Notes under the pieces: model-generated
What the model was told of the DNA's origin: nothing
The model's input: the letters and a program-made list of their open reading frames with translations, nothing else
The model's database searches: none
Part shown: piece by piece, positions 35,651 through 44,291 of the stretch
Layout: every line of letters starts with the position of its first letter
How positions within the stretch are numbered: position 1 is the stretch's first letter
Position numbers and translations under genes: made by a program
Origin: Desulfovibrio litoralis DSM 11393
Lineage (GTDB): Bacteria > Desulfobacterota > Desulfovibrionia > Desulfovibrionales > Desulfovibrionaceae
Length of the DNA: 64,000 nucleotides
Direction: 5' to 3'
Assembly: GCF_900143255.1 (NCBI RefSeq)
Contig: NZ_FRDI01000012.1
Span: 19,643-83,642 of the forward strand

Positions 35651-37618
35651 TTAACTAATCATTTTTTTTAATTCGTCCAGTAGGTTAGGAAAGTTTACCG
35701 GCTTTGAAACATAAGAAGTAAATCCACAGTTACTATAATAATCTTGGTCGTTGTTCAAAACGTTTGCCGTAATTGCAATAATCGGAAATTGCTCGTAACG
35801 CCCGCCTTTTTGGCGAATAATTTTTGTGGCTGTTATTCCGTCCATAATCGGCATTTGAATATCCATCAAAACCAGATCAATATATTGATTTGCGATAACA
35901 TCCAAAGCCTCTTGTCCGTTTTCGGCGGTTACGACTTTATAGCCTCTTGACTCTAAAAAGCCAGTGCCTAGCATACGATTAACAAGGTCGTCTTCTACCA
36001 ATAAAATAGTACGCTGAGGTAAAGACCTAAGAATTTCTTCTTGAGTGGAATGCAGCGTTCCATAAGTCAAAGAGTTATTATTAAGATTAATAAAGTGGTT
36101 GGAAGAAGCAGGAAAATTCGGTGTTTGCACATTTTTCTCTGTTGCAATTTTAACCGGACTTGGTCTTTTTTGAATATTGTTTGGCGGTTGTTGTGCATAT
36201 TGTTCAAAACCTTGGTTTACGTTTTGATTCATTGATTTTTGCACAACAGTGTTTCTTTGTCCCTGCTGATTTGGCAGATTGGGCAGATTAGGCATATTTT
36301 GGGGATTGGGCGATTGAGAACCGGTATAAGACACCACGTTTTCAAGGTCTTGTTGGTTGTTATCTTCTTCAAAAAAACTAACAACAAGAGTAAAGCAAGA
36401 ACCCTGCCCTTCCGTACTGTCGGCAAAGAGCATTCCGCCCATTAATTTACTGATAGAGTTTGCAATAGACAAACCAAGACCCAAACCACGATAGCTTTTG
36501 GTTAAAAAACTTTCCCCCATAGTGAAAGGAATAAATATATCGTGGAGTTGTTCTTGCGGAATTCCGATTCCCGTATCTTTAATTTTGAAAAGTAAAACAA
36601 CTTTTGAGCGAACGTGATCTTTTCTATTAAAACTTGGGCTGTGTAAGCTATTAATATAAGAGTTTATTTCCGGAGTATCTTCGATATGTGGAGCGGAAGC
36701 AACAGAAATAGTAAGTTCTATTCTACCCTCTTTAGTAAACTTAATCGCATTATTTAAAAGGTGGTCAAGAGTTTGTTTTAACCTGTCAATATCGCCAACC
36801 AGACGATCAGGCACCTTAACATCAACCCTATAAGTTAAGCTGAGTCCTTTCCATTGTGCTTGGTCAAGATAAGCAATCAAAAAGTCTCTTAAATTGTTTC
36901 TTAAAGAAAAAGTACCTACATGCAAAATCATACGGTTGCTTTCAAGGCTTGCAATATCAATCAGCTTATTGATTGAACCTAATAATTCAAGAGCCGAATG
37001 GCGTATTATCAAACAATATTCTACGGTTGATTCAGGTCTTACCCCGCTTATCATTAAATCAACCAAGCCGAGTATACCGTTTAAAGGAGTTCTTAGTTCA
37101 TGGCAAACATTAGACAAAAACATTTCTCTTACAGCGTTTGCAACAGCTTCTATATGTTTTTGATCAAGTTGAACCTGATTTTCCGCAACGGTTAAAGTTG
37201 AAGATTGGCTAAGTTCATTATTCTTTTTTAAGATACTGCTATAGCGTTTTATTTGCTGATATAAAGAATTTACAAGGTCATCACCCTGAAAATTTTCCAT
37301 TTGAATAATATCTGTTGCACCGGCTTTAACCAGTTTTAAAACAAAGTCGACATTATTATTATAAGTTAAGACAATACAAGGAATATAAGGAAGCTCGTCG
37401 GTCAAAAGACTTAACAACTCGACAGAACTGTCGCTATCACTTTTAATATACAACAAAACGGCATCAGGCTTTGAATCTCGACAAATCATCAAGCCATCGG
37501 TCAAATTATCGGCATCACGCAGGGTATAGTCAAAATCCTGCAAGATTCTTTGAACTTGATTGCGTATATCTATATCATTATGAATTAATAAAAGACGAGA
37601 TTGTTGTATTGGTATCAT
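35651..37618 (-). CDS. Hybrid histidine kinase with a degenerate N-terminal receiver
   Basis: 655 aa. An N-terminal receiver-like domain (about 1-125) has LLYIKS where a phospho-accepting Asp would normally follow LL, so it probably cannot be phosphorylated. Then come HisKA (NVCHELRTPLNGILGL, His about 175), HATPase (DTGIGIPQEQ and GLGLGLSIA) and a C-terminal receiver (ILLVEDD ... LVLMDIQMPIMDG, Asp about 586) that keeps its key Asp. There is no transmembrane segment. A disordered Asn/Pro/Gln-rich linker (about 435-520) separates the kinase from the last receiver. The signal and the output partner are not encoded next to it; the neighbours on the left of the operon are cheZ and a PilZ protein, which could connect to motility. 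Confidence 0.85.
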   Translation of the reverse strand: MIPIQQSRLLLIHNDIDIRNQVQRILQDFDYTLRDADNLTDGLMICRDSKPDAVLLYIKSDSDSSVELLSLLTDELPYIPCIVLTYNNNVDFVLKLVKAGATDIIQMENFQGDDLVNSLYQQIKRYSSILKKNNELSQSSTLTVAENQVQLDQKHIEAVANAVREMFLSNVCHELRTPLNGILGLVDLMISGVRPESTVEYCLIIRHSALELLGSINKLIDIASLESNRMILHVGTFSLRNNLRDFLIAYLDQAQWKGLSLTYRVDVKVPDRLVGDIDRLKQTLDHLLNNAIKFTKEGRIELTISVASAPHIEDTPEINSYINSLHSPSFNRKDHVRSKVVLLFKIKDTGIGIPQEQLHDIFIPFTMGESFLTKSYRGLGLGLSIANSISKLMGGMLFADSTEGQGSCFTLVVSFFEEDNNQQDLENVVSYTGSQSPNPQNMPNLPNLPNQQGQRNTVVQKSMNQNVNQGFEQYAQQPPNNIQKRPSPVKIATEKNVQTPNFPASSNHFINLNNNSLTYGTLHSTQEEILRSLPQRTILLVEDDLVNRMLGTGFLESRGYKVVTAENGQEALDVIANQYIDLVLMDIQMPIMDGITATKIIRQKGGRYEQFPIIAITANVLNNDQDYYSNCGFTSYVSKPVNFPNLLDELKKMIS

Positions 37619-37680
37619 TGTTAAAACCTATTTGGTTTGTCGGCTTGTCTGCCTGTGAATAATTTTAATAAAAAATTCTT

Positions 37681-37854
37681 TTATTTTTCTTGTACAATAA
37701 TTTTTTCTTTTTTTAAAGGGCACCAAGACGGACGTTCAACAGCCAAAGTTTCGGCAAAAAGAGGACGTTTTGGCGGCGTCGAAACATTACACTCGGGGGT
37801 TTCGCCTTCATTTAAAAAAGGACAACGGTTACAGCCTGAAACAACTATTATCAT
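37681..37854 (-). CDS. Cys-rich 57-aa protein downstream of cheZ
   Basis: 57 aa, too short for automatic ORF calls but well supported: it starts 17 bp after the cheZ stop and codes for MIIVVSGCNRCPFLNEGE and on to ERPSWCPLKKEKIIV. Four Cys (CNRC, EC, WC) suggest a metal or Fe-S site. No family was recognised. It is the third gene of the PilZ-CheZ unit in the leftward direction. Confidence 0.65.
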   Translation of the reverse strand: MIIVVSGCNRCPFLNEGETPECNVSTPPKRPLFAETLAVERPSWCPLKKEKIIVQEK

Positions 37855-37870
37855 AATAAACTCTTTTGGG

Positions 37871-38626
37871 TTAAAGACCGAGACTGGCTAATAAATCATC
37901 GACATTATTTTGTGATTGTCCATCTTTGCTTGGACCTTTAAGTTCTGAGTTTGAGCCTTCCAAGAGTGCGTTGGCAGTATTTTTACTTTCTTTTGACAAA
38001 ACCTCAAAGTTTTTTTCTTGGTGGTTTACTTCATTTTTTAACATTAAACCACTTGAAATATAAAGCTCAAACACAATAGTTGAGATTTTTCCCAAAGCAT
38101 CAATAACTTTTTTTAACCTTTGCCCTGTTAAATCTTGAAAACTTAAAGCTTCTAAAATCGCCGTATAAACTTGGCTGTTTTCTTCATTCAATTCATTTAT
38201 TCTTTGCAATTGAGACTTAACGCCTTCCGCGGACTCAAGCTCAACAAGCAATTGTTTTATTTCTTCTTGATGTTCAAACAAAAGTTCGGTTTTTTCCATT
38301 ATGTTTTCGGTCGCTTCCAAGGTTGTGGTCATAATGTCATCAAGCTGTTTATTGGCTTCCAAAAACAATTTTCCTGCGTTTTGTTTATCGGGCAAAAAAA
38401 CTTTTTTTTCGTTTTTGGTGGCTTGGTTTATTTCTTTATAGATTTTTTGCAAACCATTCAGCATATTGTCGCTTACGCGTCTATAAAATTCTTTTTCCGT
38501 AAATATTTTTTGCATGGCTTGGTCCACATGCTGTTTCAAAGACTGCGAAAGTATTCCGCTTATATTTTCGCCGACTTCCGCCATTATGCTGTCGGTAAGC
38601 TCTTTGACAAAACGCTCTTGATCCAT
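37871..38626 (-). CDS. cheZ: CheZ chemotaxis phosphatase
   Basis: 251 aa, soluble and largely helical. The recognition points are the active-site helix ALSFQDLTGQRLKKVIDAL (about residues 161-179), matching the QDLTGQ signature with the catalytic Gln, and the C-terminal CheY-binding tail DDLLASLGL, separated from the core by a flexible Ser/Asn/Lys-rich linker. CheZ removes the phosphate from CheY-P and so sets the flagellar switching bias. It is not near other che genes in this window; the neighbouring PilZ protein gene (upstream) and the hybrid kinase could belong to the same control network. Confidence 0.9.
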   Translation of the reverse strand: MDQERFVKELTDSIMAEVGENISGILSQSLKQHVDQAMQKIFTEKEFYRRVSDNMLNGLQKIYKEINQATKNEKKVFLPDKQNAGKLFLEANKQLDDIMTTTLEATENIMEKTELLFEHQEEIKQLLVELESAEGVKSQLQRINELNEENSQVYTAILEALSFQDLTGQRLKKVIDALGKISTIVFELYISSGLMLKNEVNHQEKNFEVLSKESKNTANALLEGSNSELKGPSKDGQSQNNVDDLLASLGL

Positions 38627-38681
38627 GATGCTGTCCTTTAAGCGGATTTTTTATTGCAAAGACAAAAAACACGCTAAAAAA

Positions 38682-39203
38682 TTATAAGTTTTTACTGCGA
38701 AGAGTCCTGCGTTCTATCTGAAAGATATACTGCATAATTTGGGTTTGATCGACATCAGTAATATTAGTAAACTCTACGGCATGAATAAAACCTTGTGCCA
38801 ATTGTTTACTTGCTTTTACTTTGCCGATTGCGCTGACTGTTCGAGGTGGAAAATCTTCAAGAAAAATCATTATTTCAATCGAAGTTCCGGCACGCAAGTT
38901 TTCAGTAGTGGCAATAGTAACGCCACCACCGCTTATTTCAACGATATTCGCAGACGAAGCAAAACGTTTATCCACATCATCTTTTTTCAAAACAGCCAAA
39001 ATGGTGTTTAATTTATTATCAAGATTAATTAAAAACTGATTGGTTTGTTCCGTAAACGAAGAGTTACGTTTGAAGTCTTCGTGATTATTTGAATGGCTAT
39101 CCGTTCCGCTGTATAACACCGGGGCTTCATCTTCGTGTTCTAAAACACGAAAACGCCCGTTTAATTTAGTACGTATTTTGACATAATTTTTATCATCACT
39201 CAT
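38682..39203 (-). CDS. PilZ-domain protein
   Basis: 173 aa, soluble. A helical N-terminal part is followed by a PilZ beta-barrel with the ISGGGVTI motif (about residues 88-95, in the position of the DxSxxG loop) and the end VEFTNITDVDQTQIMQYIFQ. PilZ domains bind cyclic di-GMP and control motility or secretion; the Arg pair before the barrel is only partly recognisable, so binding is likely but not certain. It lies directly upstream of cheZ, 55 bp apart, in the same direction. Confidence 0.8.
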   Translation of the reverse strand: MSDDKNYVKIRTKLNGRFRVLEHEDEAPVLYSGTDSHSNNHEDFKRNSSFTEQTNQFLINLDNKLNTILAVLKKDDVDKRFASSANIVEISGGGVTIATTENLRAGTSIEIMIFLEDFPPRTVSAIGKVKASKQLAQGFIHAVEFTNITDVDQTQIMQYIFQIERRTLRSKNL

Positions 39204-39231
39204 AAGATTTAGCCCCTTAACGTTTTATATA

Positions 39232-39500
39232 AGACCATTGCAAAACTCAGTTTTGCGTTCTTTTGTCATCGTTTTATGCCCTGTATGCAAGCAGAAAACG
39301 TCTTCAATCACAAAAAACACTCATTTCACAGGAAAATTTAATTTACCTCGGGGACACCCCCGAAGCCAAAAGTTTCCCAATCTTCATGGCAGGCAAAGCC
39401 CGCCTCGAGTTTTTATTCGTGTTTTTTGAAGTCCCTTTCTGACGAAAGCCACACTGAGACTATACTGAGACTATACTGAGACTATTGTTTAATAGTCTCT
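39232..39500 (-). repeat. Dispersed MITE-like repeat, expanded inverted copy (R3)
   Basis: Minus-strand copy of R2: right end AGACCATTGCAAAACTCAG, TCATCGTTTTATGC, AATTTAATTT, then ATTCGTGTTTTTTGAAG and the left end GAGACTATTGTTTAATAGTC. Two things differ from R2. About 60 bp including the hairpin GGGGACACCCCC are inserted in the centre, and ACTGAGACTATA is repeated three times near the left end. It occupies most of the 365-base gap between the PilZ gene and PBP1A. Confidence 0.75.
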
Positions 39501-39568
39501 ATAACAATCAGTATCATATTTAAAAAAAAAGTTAAAGACTATATTTTATAAATGGCACAATCTTTTAT

Positions 39569-42010
39569 TTAATCTTCTAAAAGGTCCATATTTTGATAAA
39601 GACCTTCAACCGCCATGTTGTCATCTTGCCCTTTTTGCAATTCTACACCGGAGGCAATCGTTGGTTCAGTTCCTTTTATAAACGGAAGAGAATAAGAACG
39701 TTGAGTTCCGGGCCCGGCTAAAAGACCGGTATCGGCATCAATGCGGGCTGTTGTTATTCCCTCGGGAACAGGGAAATCTTCGGGCGGATAAAGCGAATCT
39801 ATACTTTTACGATAATCAACAAAAATAGGAAGGGCAACACGGCTTCCGCCTTCACCTCGTCCCATGGGCTTTATTTTATCATATCCGACATAAACGCCCG
39901 TAGTAAGGTAAGGCGAAACGCCCATAAACCAAGCATCTTTTTCATCATTTGTCGTTCCGGTTTTTCCACCTACGGGTCTTCCGAGGGCTTTGGCTCTTCC
40001 GCCTGTTCCGGCATTAACGACTTCTCTTAACATAAAAGACATCACATAAGCGTTTTGTGGGCTTATAACTTGAGTGCTTTCAGACGGAACAACGATCATG
40101 GGTTGTCCCCAACTGTCATCAATTCTGGTAACCAAGCGATGTGAAATCTTTTTCCCTTGATTGGCAAACGCAGTATACGCCTCGGTCAATCTTAAAGGGG
40201 AAACCGCATAAGCACCCAAGGCTATTGCCAATTCTTGCGGAATCGGCGTTGTTTCAAGCCCCAAACCGGCCGCTCTGGCGACGACTTTATCCATGCCGAT
40301 TTTTTGTGCTATTTGAATGGTACAAAGATTTCGAGATTTAGCAAGAGCAGTTGCCATCAACATACGCCCTAAAAAAGCTCCGTCGGCATTACCCGGACGC
40401 CAAGGGTTTGGACCTGAAATAACTATTGGGGCATCATTGACAAGGCTTCCGGCAGTAAAGCCACTATCTAAAGCCGCAGAGTATACAACAGGTTTAAAAG
40501 AAGAACCGGGCTGGCGTATTGCTTGTGTGGCACGGTTAAATTGGCTATTGTAAGAAAAAGAATAACCACCGACCAAAGCGACAAGATCGCCCTCTTTGCT
40601 TTCAATAGAGCTTAAAGCTCCCTCTACTTCGGGAAATTGTTCAAGAGCTAATTTAATAACAGTAGTCGGCTCAACATTTTTGGCTTCAAAAACAGGAATT
40701 TTTCCACCGGCAGGTGCGGATACGGGGTTTGAAGTTCCGCTTGCACCAACGACAGAAACCCAGACGACATCACCAACAGTCAAAATCTTAGTCGGGTCGT
40801 TATATTTAGGGTTGCGGTTTCTACACCACTGCATTTGTGCCATTTCGATAATGCCATTATAGTTGCCCATGCGTACTTCGGCAAATTTTGGAGCAGTTTT
40901 AGTAACCAAAGCCTTGACCCAACCCGCATTTTCCAGTTGAGTCGGGTTGAAGTTTTCTTTAGAGAGGTAATCTTCCCAATCTTTTTCGGCTAAGTTTAAG
41001 ATTGGTCCAACCCAACCGTGTCTTTTGGAGGTTTCGTGCAACCCTTTACGCAGGGCGATTTCTCCGGCTTTTTGGTGTACCGGGTCCATAGCGGTGTAAA
41101 TATGTAAACCGGCTTCTTGCACGGCCGCTTTTCCGTATCTATCTATTTTTAGCCCAAGGCGTTTTACGTTTTCTTCACTAAAAAACTCAATCATGCTACG
41201 GCGTACTTCTTCTAAGTACCAAGCCCCAAGTTGCCATGATGGTTCAGGCATGGATTTATATACAAGCGGCTCATTAATAGCTGCGTCATGTTCTGCTTGA
41301 GTGATCCACTTAAGCAAAAGCATTCTGTCTAAAGTATATATTTGTCTTTGTTTTATGCGTTCTGGGTTTTTAAAAGGGTTAAAATCAGAAGGAGCCTTAG
41401 GCAGACCGGCTAAAATAGCAGATTCGGCGAGAGTGAGTTGGTCAACATGCTTGGCAAAATATGTGCGAGCCGCGGCTTCAACCCCATAAGAGTTGTTGCC
41501 AAGATAAATATGGTTTAAATAAATATTTAAAACTTCTTCTTTGGTCATTAAATATGACAAACGATAAGCTAAAATAGCTTCTTTAATTTTTCGTTCGTAT
41601 TTTTTTTCTCCACTTAAAGCGAGCTGTTTTACTAACTGTTGGGTAATCGTACTTCCGCCCCTGACGATTTCTCCGGCTTGAATATTACTCACCATAGCTT
41701 TTAAGATAGCGAGAAAGTCAATGCCGTGGTGAGAATAAAAGTTATCATCTTCGGCCGCTAAAAACGCACGTTCCAAATGGTCAGGAATTTGTTCGAGGTT
41801 AACGAGAAAGCGTTTTTCGTCATAAAAGTATCCGATAATGCTGTTATCTCTGGCGTATACCGTAGTAACGAGTTTTGGGCGATAGTCGGCAATACTGCTA
41901 AAATTAGGGAGGTCTTTGGAATAAATTTGAAAAATTATAAAAACGGCTGCCAAGCCTAAAATACCGGCAGACAAGGAAAATATCGTCAAATAATAAAAAA
42001 TTCTTTTCAT
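39569..42010 (-). CDS. mrcA: Penicillin-binding protein 1A (bifunctional)
   Basis: 813 aa. A membrane anchor (residues about 5-28), the GT51 transglycosylase with AAEDDNFYSHHG (catalytic Glu about 89) and GGSTITQQLVKQ (about 118-129), and the transpeptidase with the SxxK motif in PGSSFKPVVYS, SRN and KTGTTNDEKDAWFMG. It makes and crosslinks peptidoglycan in the periplasm. All catalytic motifs of both enzymes are intact, in contrast to the two upstream relatives. It is preceded, minus strand, by two partial homologues; the duplicated copies have diverged by loss of everything after the GT51 region. Length is that of a normal PBP1A. Confidence 0.95.
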   Translation of the reverse strand: MKRIFYYLTIFSLSAGILGLAAVFIIFQIYSKDLPNFSSIADYRPKLVTTVYARDNSIIGYFYDEKRFLVNLEQIPDHLERAFLAAEDDNFYSHHGIDFLAILKAMVSNIQAGEIVRGGSTITQQLVKQLALSGEKKYERKIKEAILAYRLSYLMTKEEVLNIYLNHIYLGNNSYGVEAAARTYFAKHVDQLTLAESAILAGLPKAPSDFNPFKNPERIKQRQIYTLDRMLLLKWITQAEHDAAINEPLVYKSMPEPSWQLGAWYLEEVRRSMIEFFSEENVKRLGLKIDRYGKAAVQEAGLHIYTAMDPVHQKAGEIALRKGLHETSKRHGWVGPILNLAEKDWEDYLSKENFNPTQLENAGWVKALVTKTAPKFAEVRMGNYNGIIEMAQMQWCRNRNPKYNDPTKILTVGDVVWVSVVGASGTSNPVSAPAGGKIPVFEAKNVEPTTVIKLALEQFPEVEGALSSIESKEGDLVALVGGYSFSYNSQFNRATQAIRQPGSSFKPVVYSAALDSGFTAGSLVNDAPIVISGPNPWRPGNADGAFLGRMLMATALAKSRNLCTIQIAQKIGMDKVVARAAGLGLETTPIPQELAIALGAYAVSPLRLTEAYTAFANQGKKISHRLVTRIDDSWGQPMIVVPSESTQVISPQNAYVMSFMLREVVNAGTGGRAKALGRPVGGKTGTTNDEKDAWFMGVSPYLTTGVYVGYDKIKPMGRGEGGSRVALPIFVDYRKSIDSLYPPEDFPVPEGITTARIDADTGLLAGPGTQRSYSLPFIKGTEPTIASGVELQKGQDDNMAVEGLYQNMDLLED

Positions 42011-42196
42011 AATATAATAATATTACTCATTAGGTTAAAATATGGCTATATAAAAATAAAAAACAATACCGATTAATTTTAAAGTTTAGGTTGTAATTAA
42101 TATATACTTTTTTGACAATGTCCAGAGTTAAGGGCTATAAACCCCAATCTTTTTAGCGTTTCACGTAACTAATTGATATATCTCTAATGTTTATTG

Positions 42197-42880
42197 CTAG
42201 ATTGAATTCTCTTTATTACGATTCAACATCGACTTATAAACGAGAGGTTGGCTGACGGCTTGATTATATTCCGCTTCGCTAATCCAATCTAAAAAAAGCA
42301 TTCGCTTGAGTATATCAAGCTGTTTTTGTTTTATGCGTTCAGAATATATAGGAGACTTCAGATCAACTTTCACAAGACGCTTAGGTTTATGACTGAATAA
42401 ATATTCAGACGGCAAGCCGACTAAAAATGTAGCCTCGGCGAGAGTAAGTTCTTCTACATGCTTGGCAAAATATATACGAGCGGCCGCCTCAACGCCAATA
42501 GCATTATCGCCAAAATAAGCATTATTCAAATAAGCAGTTAAAATATCATCTTTAGACATAAAGAGTTTAAGGGCAAGATATAAAAAAGCTCGCTGTTCAT
42601 CTAAAACCTTGTTTGGATAATTACGGTGTAAATTCAAATAGGAAACATAAAGATAATCAAGATTATGAGCATCATCACTCACCAAAAAGGCATTTTTTAA
42701 ATAACCGGGTATTTGTTTCTGATTAATAGGGTAGTTTTGAAAATCATCACTTATAGGCTGATTAGTAAAAGTCTGTAAAAAAATAAACAAAGCAACTAAA
42801 GAGAAAATCCCGATTGAGAGACATGAGGCTGTAAAAAAGAAAAATCTCTTTTTAATAGTGCTGTTTATCTTATTTTGCAT
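42197..42880 (-). CDS. Truncated PBP1A paralogue, GT51-derived pseudoenzyme B
   Basis: 227 aa with one membrane helix (ASCLSIGIFSLVALFIFLQT). The part from MSKDDILTAYLNNAYFG to LPSEYL and on to LVYKSM is clearly the C-terminal half of a GT51 domain and the start of the linker, but the first half has decayed: GGSTITQQ is absent and the catalytic Glu region reads VSDDAHNLDY. It therefore cannot be an active transglycosylase. The transpeptidase domain is missing. The gene is open throughout and has a start, so it may be expressed; otherwise it is a recent pseudogene. It follows a 24-bp remnant of the YkgJ-like gene, the mark of tandem duplication. Confidence 0.65.
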   Translation of the reverse strand: MQNKINSTIKKRFFFFTASCLSIGIFSLVALFIFLQTFTNQPISDDFQNYPINQKQIPGYLKNAFLVSDDAHNLDYLYVSYLNLHRNYPNKVLDEQRAFLYLALKLFMSKDDILTAYLNNAYFGDNAIGVEAAARIYFAKHVEELTLAEATFLVGLPSEYLFSHKPKRLVKVDLKSPIYSERIKQKQLDILKRMLFLDWISEAEYNQAVSQPLVYKSMLNRNKENSI

Positions 42881-42943
42881 TGTTTTATAAATCCCAATCT
42901 TTTTTTAAAGCTTTGTATGAATATTTAACTCTTTGATTTATAT

Positions 42944-43636
42944 TTATTTATTACGATTCAACATTGACTTATAAACGAGAGGTTGGCTGACGGCTTGATT
43001 ATATTCCGCTTCGCTAATCCAACTTAAAACAAGCATTTGCTTTAATACATAAGGCTGTTTTTGTTTTAATATTTCAGGATTTTTAAAAGGGTTAAATTCA
43101 GCAGGGCCTACGGATAAAACGGCTAATGCAGCCGCTTCGGCGAGAGTAAGTTCTTCTACATGCTTGGCAAAATATATACGAGCACCCGCCTCAACGCCAA
43201 AAGAGTTGTTACCAAGATAAATGCAGTCTAAATAAAAAGCGAAAAGATCATCTTTAGGCATAAATAGTTTAAGCCCCAAGGTTAAGAAAGCTTCTTTAAA
43301 CATTCTATCGCGAATGGGTTTTGGGTCTCTGCGTAACAGCTTGTTAGCGACATATTTCAGTAAAGGATCAAAATTATATATCGCATTAGAAGCCAAAAAA
43401 GCATTTTTTAAATGGTTTGGAGCTTGCTCTAAGCTTATAGGATAATAATGCACCTCTTTTATAGTAAAATCCTTTTTTATAGTAAAATTCCTAAACTCCC
43501 CGAGATAAGATTGAAACCAGATAAACAGGGCAAGAAAACTGAAAGTGGCAATTGAAATGCTTGCTGAGACAAGAGAGATGAAAATATAACAAATGGCATT
43601 AAAAAAAGTTTTGTACCACTTTTTAGGCTTGGACAT
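42944..43636 (-). CDS. Truncated PBP1A paralogue, GT51-derived pseudoenzyme A
   Basis: 230 aa, one membrane helix (SASISIATFSFLALFIWFQS). Same design as its neighbour at 42197: GT51 catalytic Glu region replaced (ASNAIYNFDP), GGSTITQQ lost, but LKLFMPKDDLFAFYLD, GVEAGARIYFAKHVEELTLAEAA and the shared ending NQAVSQPLVYKSMLNRNK are kept. The two paralogues end almost identically, while PBP1A differs there. The gene starts 4 bp after the YkgJ-like stop. Whether the membrane-bound remnant has a regulatory or binding role is open. Confidence 0.65.
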   Translation of the reverse strand: MSKPKKWYKTFFNAICYIFISLVSASISIATFSFLALFIWFQSYLGEFRNFTIKKDFTIKEVHYYPISLEQAPNHLKNAFLASNAIYNFDPLLKYVANKLLRRDPKPIRDRMFKEAFLTLGLKLFMPKDDLFAFYLDCIYLGNNSFGVEAGARIYFAKHVEELTLAEAAALAVLSVGPAEFNPFKNPEILKQKQPYVLKQMLVLSWISEAEYNQAVSQPLVYKSMLNRNK

Positions 43637-43639
43637 TTT

Positions 43640-44245
43640 TTATAAACCCCAATCTTTTTTTAAAGCCTGAAATAAAGCTAAATGAACCTTTAAATCGATA
43701 TTAAGAGTAGATAAAACAAAATTCACTTGCTCATCTTTGTTCATTGATAAAGCCTTAGCTTTTTTAAAGACCAAACAATCAGGGTCATTCAGCACTTCCG
43801 TTTGAGTTTCAAAAGTCCATAAAGGATATAAAAGACAGTGAAACGGACGCACCTCTCTTTCTAAAAGACAGCCTGTTTCTCCTAAAAACACACATTTAAA
43901 AACTTTTTTGGTTTTGTTATCTTGAGTAATATTCGCAGGCACAACTTTTAAAACTTTGCGTGTTTTGTTTGTTTCATAAAGTTTCGCAACGCTTTGTTTT
44001 TGCTTAGGAAACAAATCAGCCAAGGCTGTTACGAAAGATTTATCATTGATAATTTCATCATAAAACGCTTCCGCAAGTTCGGGAACTCTCGTTTTATTTT
44101 TTTCTATAAATTTTTGAATGCGTTCAAACTCAGGTAAAGAGAGCGGAAAACGAAACTCAAGTTGCTTTCCCGAACTGCGACAACAGCTTAGAGCCGTATT
44201 TGAACAAAGTTCACAAATATGAGGGTCTTTATTTTGTGTTTGCAT
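43640..44245 (-). CDS. YkgJ-like Cys-cluster protein
   Basis: 201 aa, soluble. Cysteines cluster in CELC, CCRSSG, FKCVFLGETGCLLE and RPFHCLLYPLW; the last two resemble the YkgJ/UPF0153 metal-binding family (CxFL...GC ... RP..CR.YP). Binding of zinc or an Fe-S cluster is expected; function unknown. The C-terminal coding sequence (KKDWGL, stop) is the seed of two remnants at about 42886-42910 and 42136-42155 upstream of the PBP1A relatives. It sits between the GT39 gene and the PBP1A cluster. Confidence 0.7.
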   Translation of the reverse strand: MQTQNKDPHICELCSNTALSCCRSSGKQLEFRFPLSLPEFERIQKFIEKNKTRVPELAEAFYDEIINDKSFVTALADLFPKQKQSVAKLYETNKTRKVLKVVPANITQDNKTKKVFKCVFLGETGCLLEREVRPFHCLLYPLWTFETQTEVLNDPDCLVFKKAKALSMNKDEQVNFVLSTLNIDLKVHLALFQALKKDWGL

Positions 44246-44291
44246 TATTTGATTTCTATATCTGTTTTATGAAGTGAGAAAAATAATTATC

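Noticed and set aside
38171..38641. 156-aa plus-strand frame inside cheZ
   Set aside because: Antisense shadow of cheZ, low-complexity Phe-rich translation.
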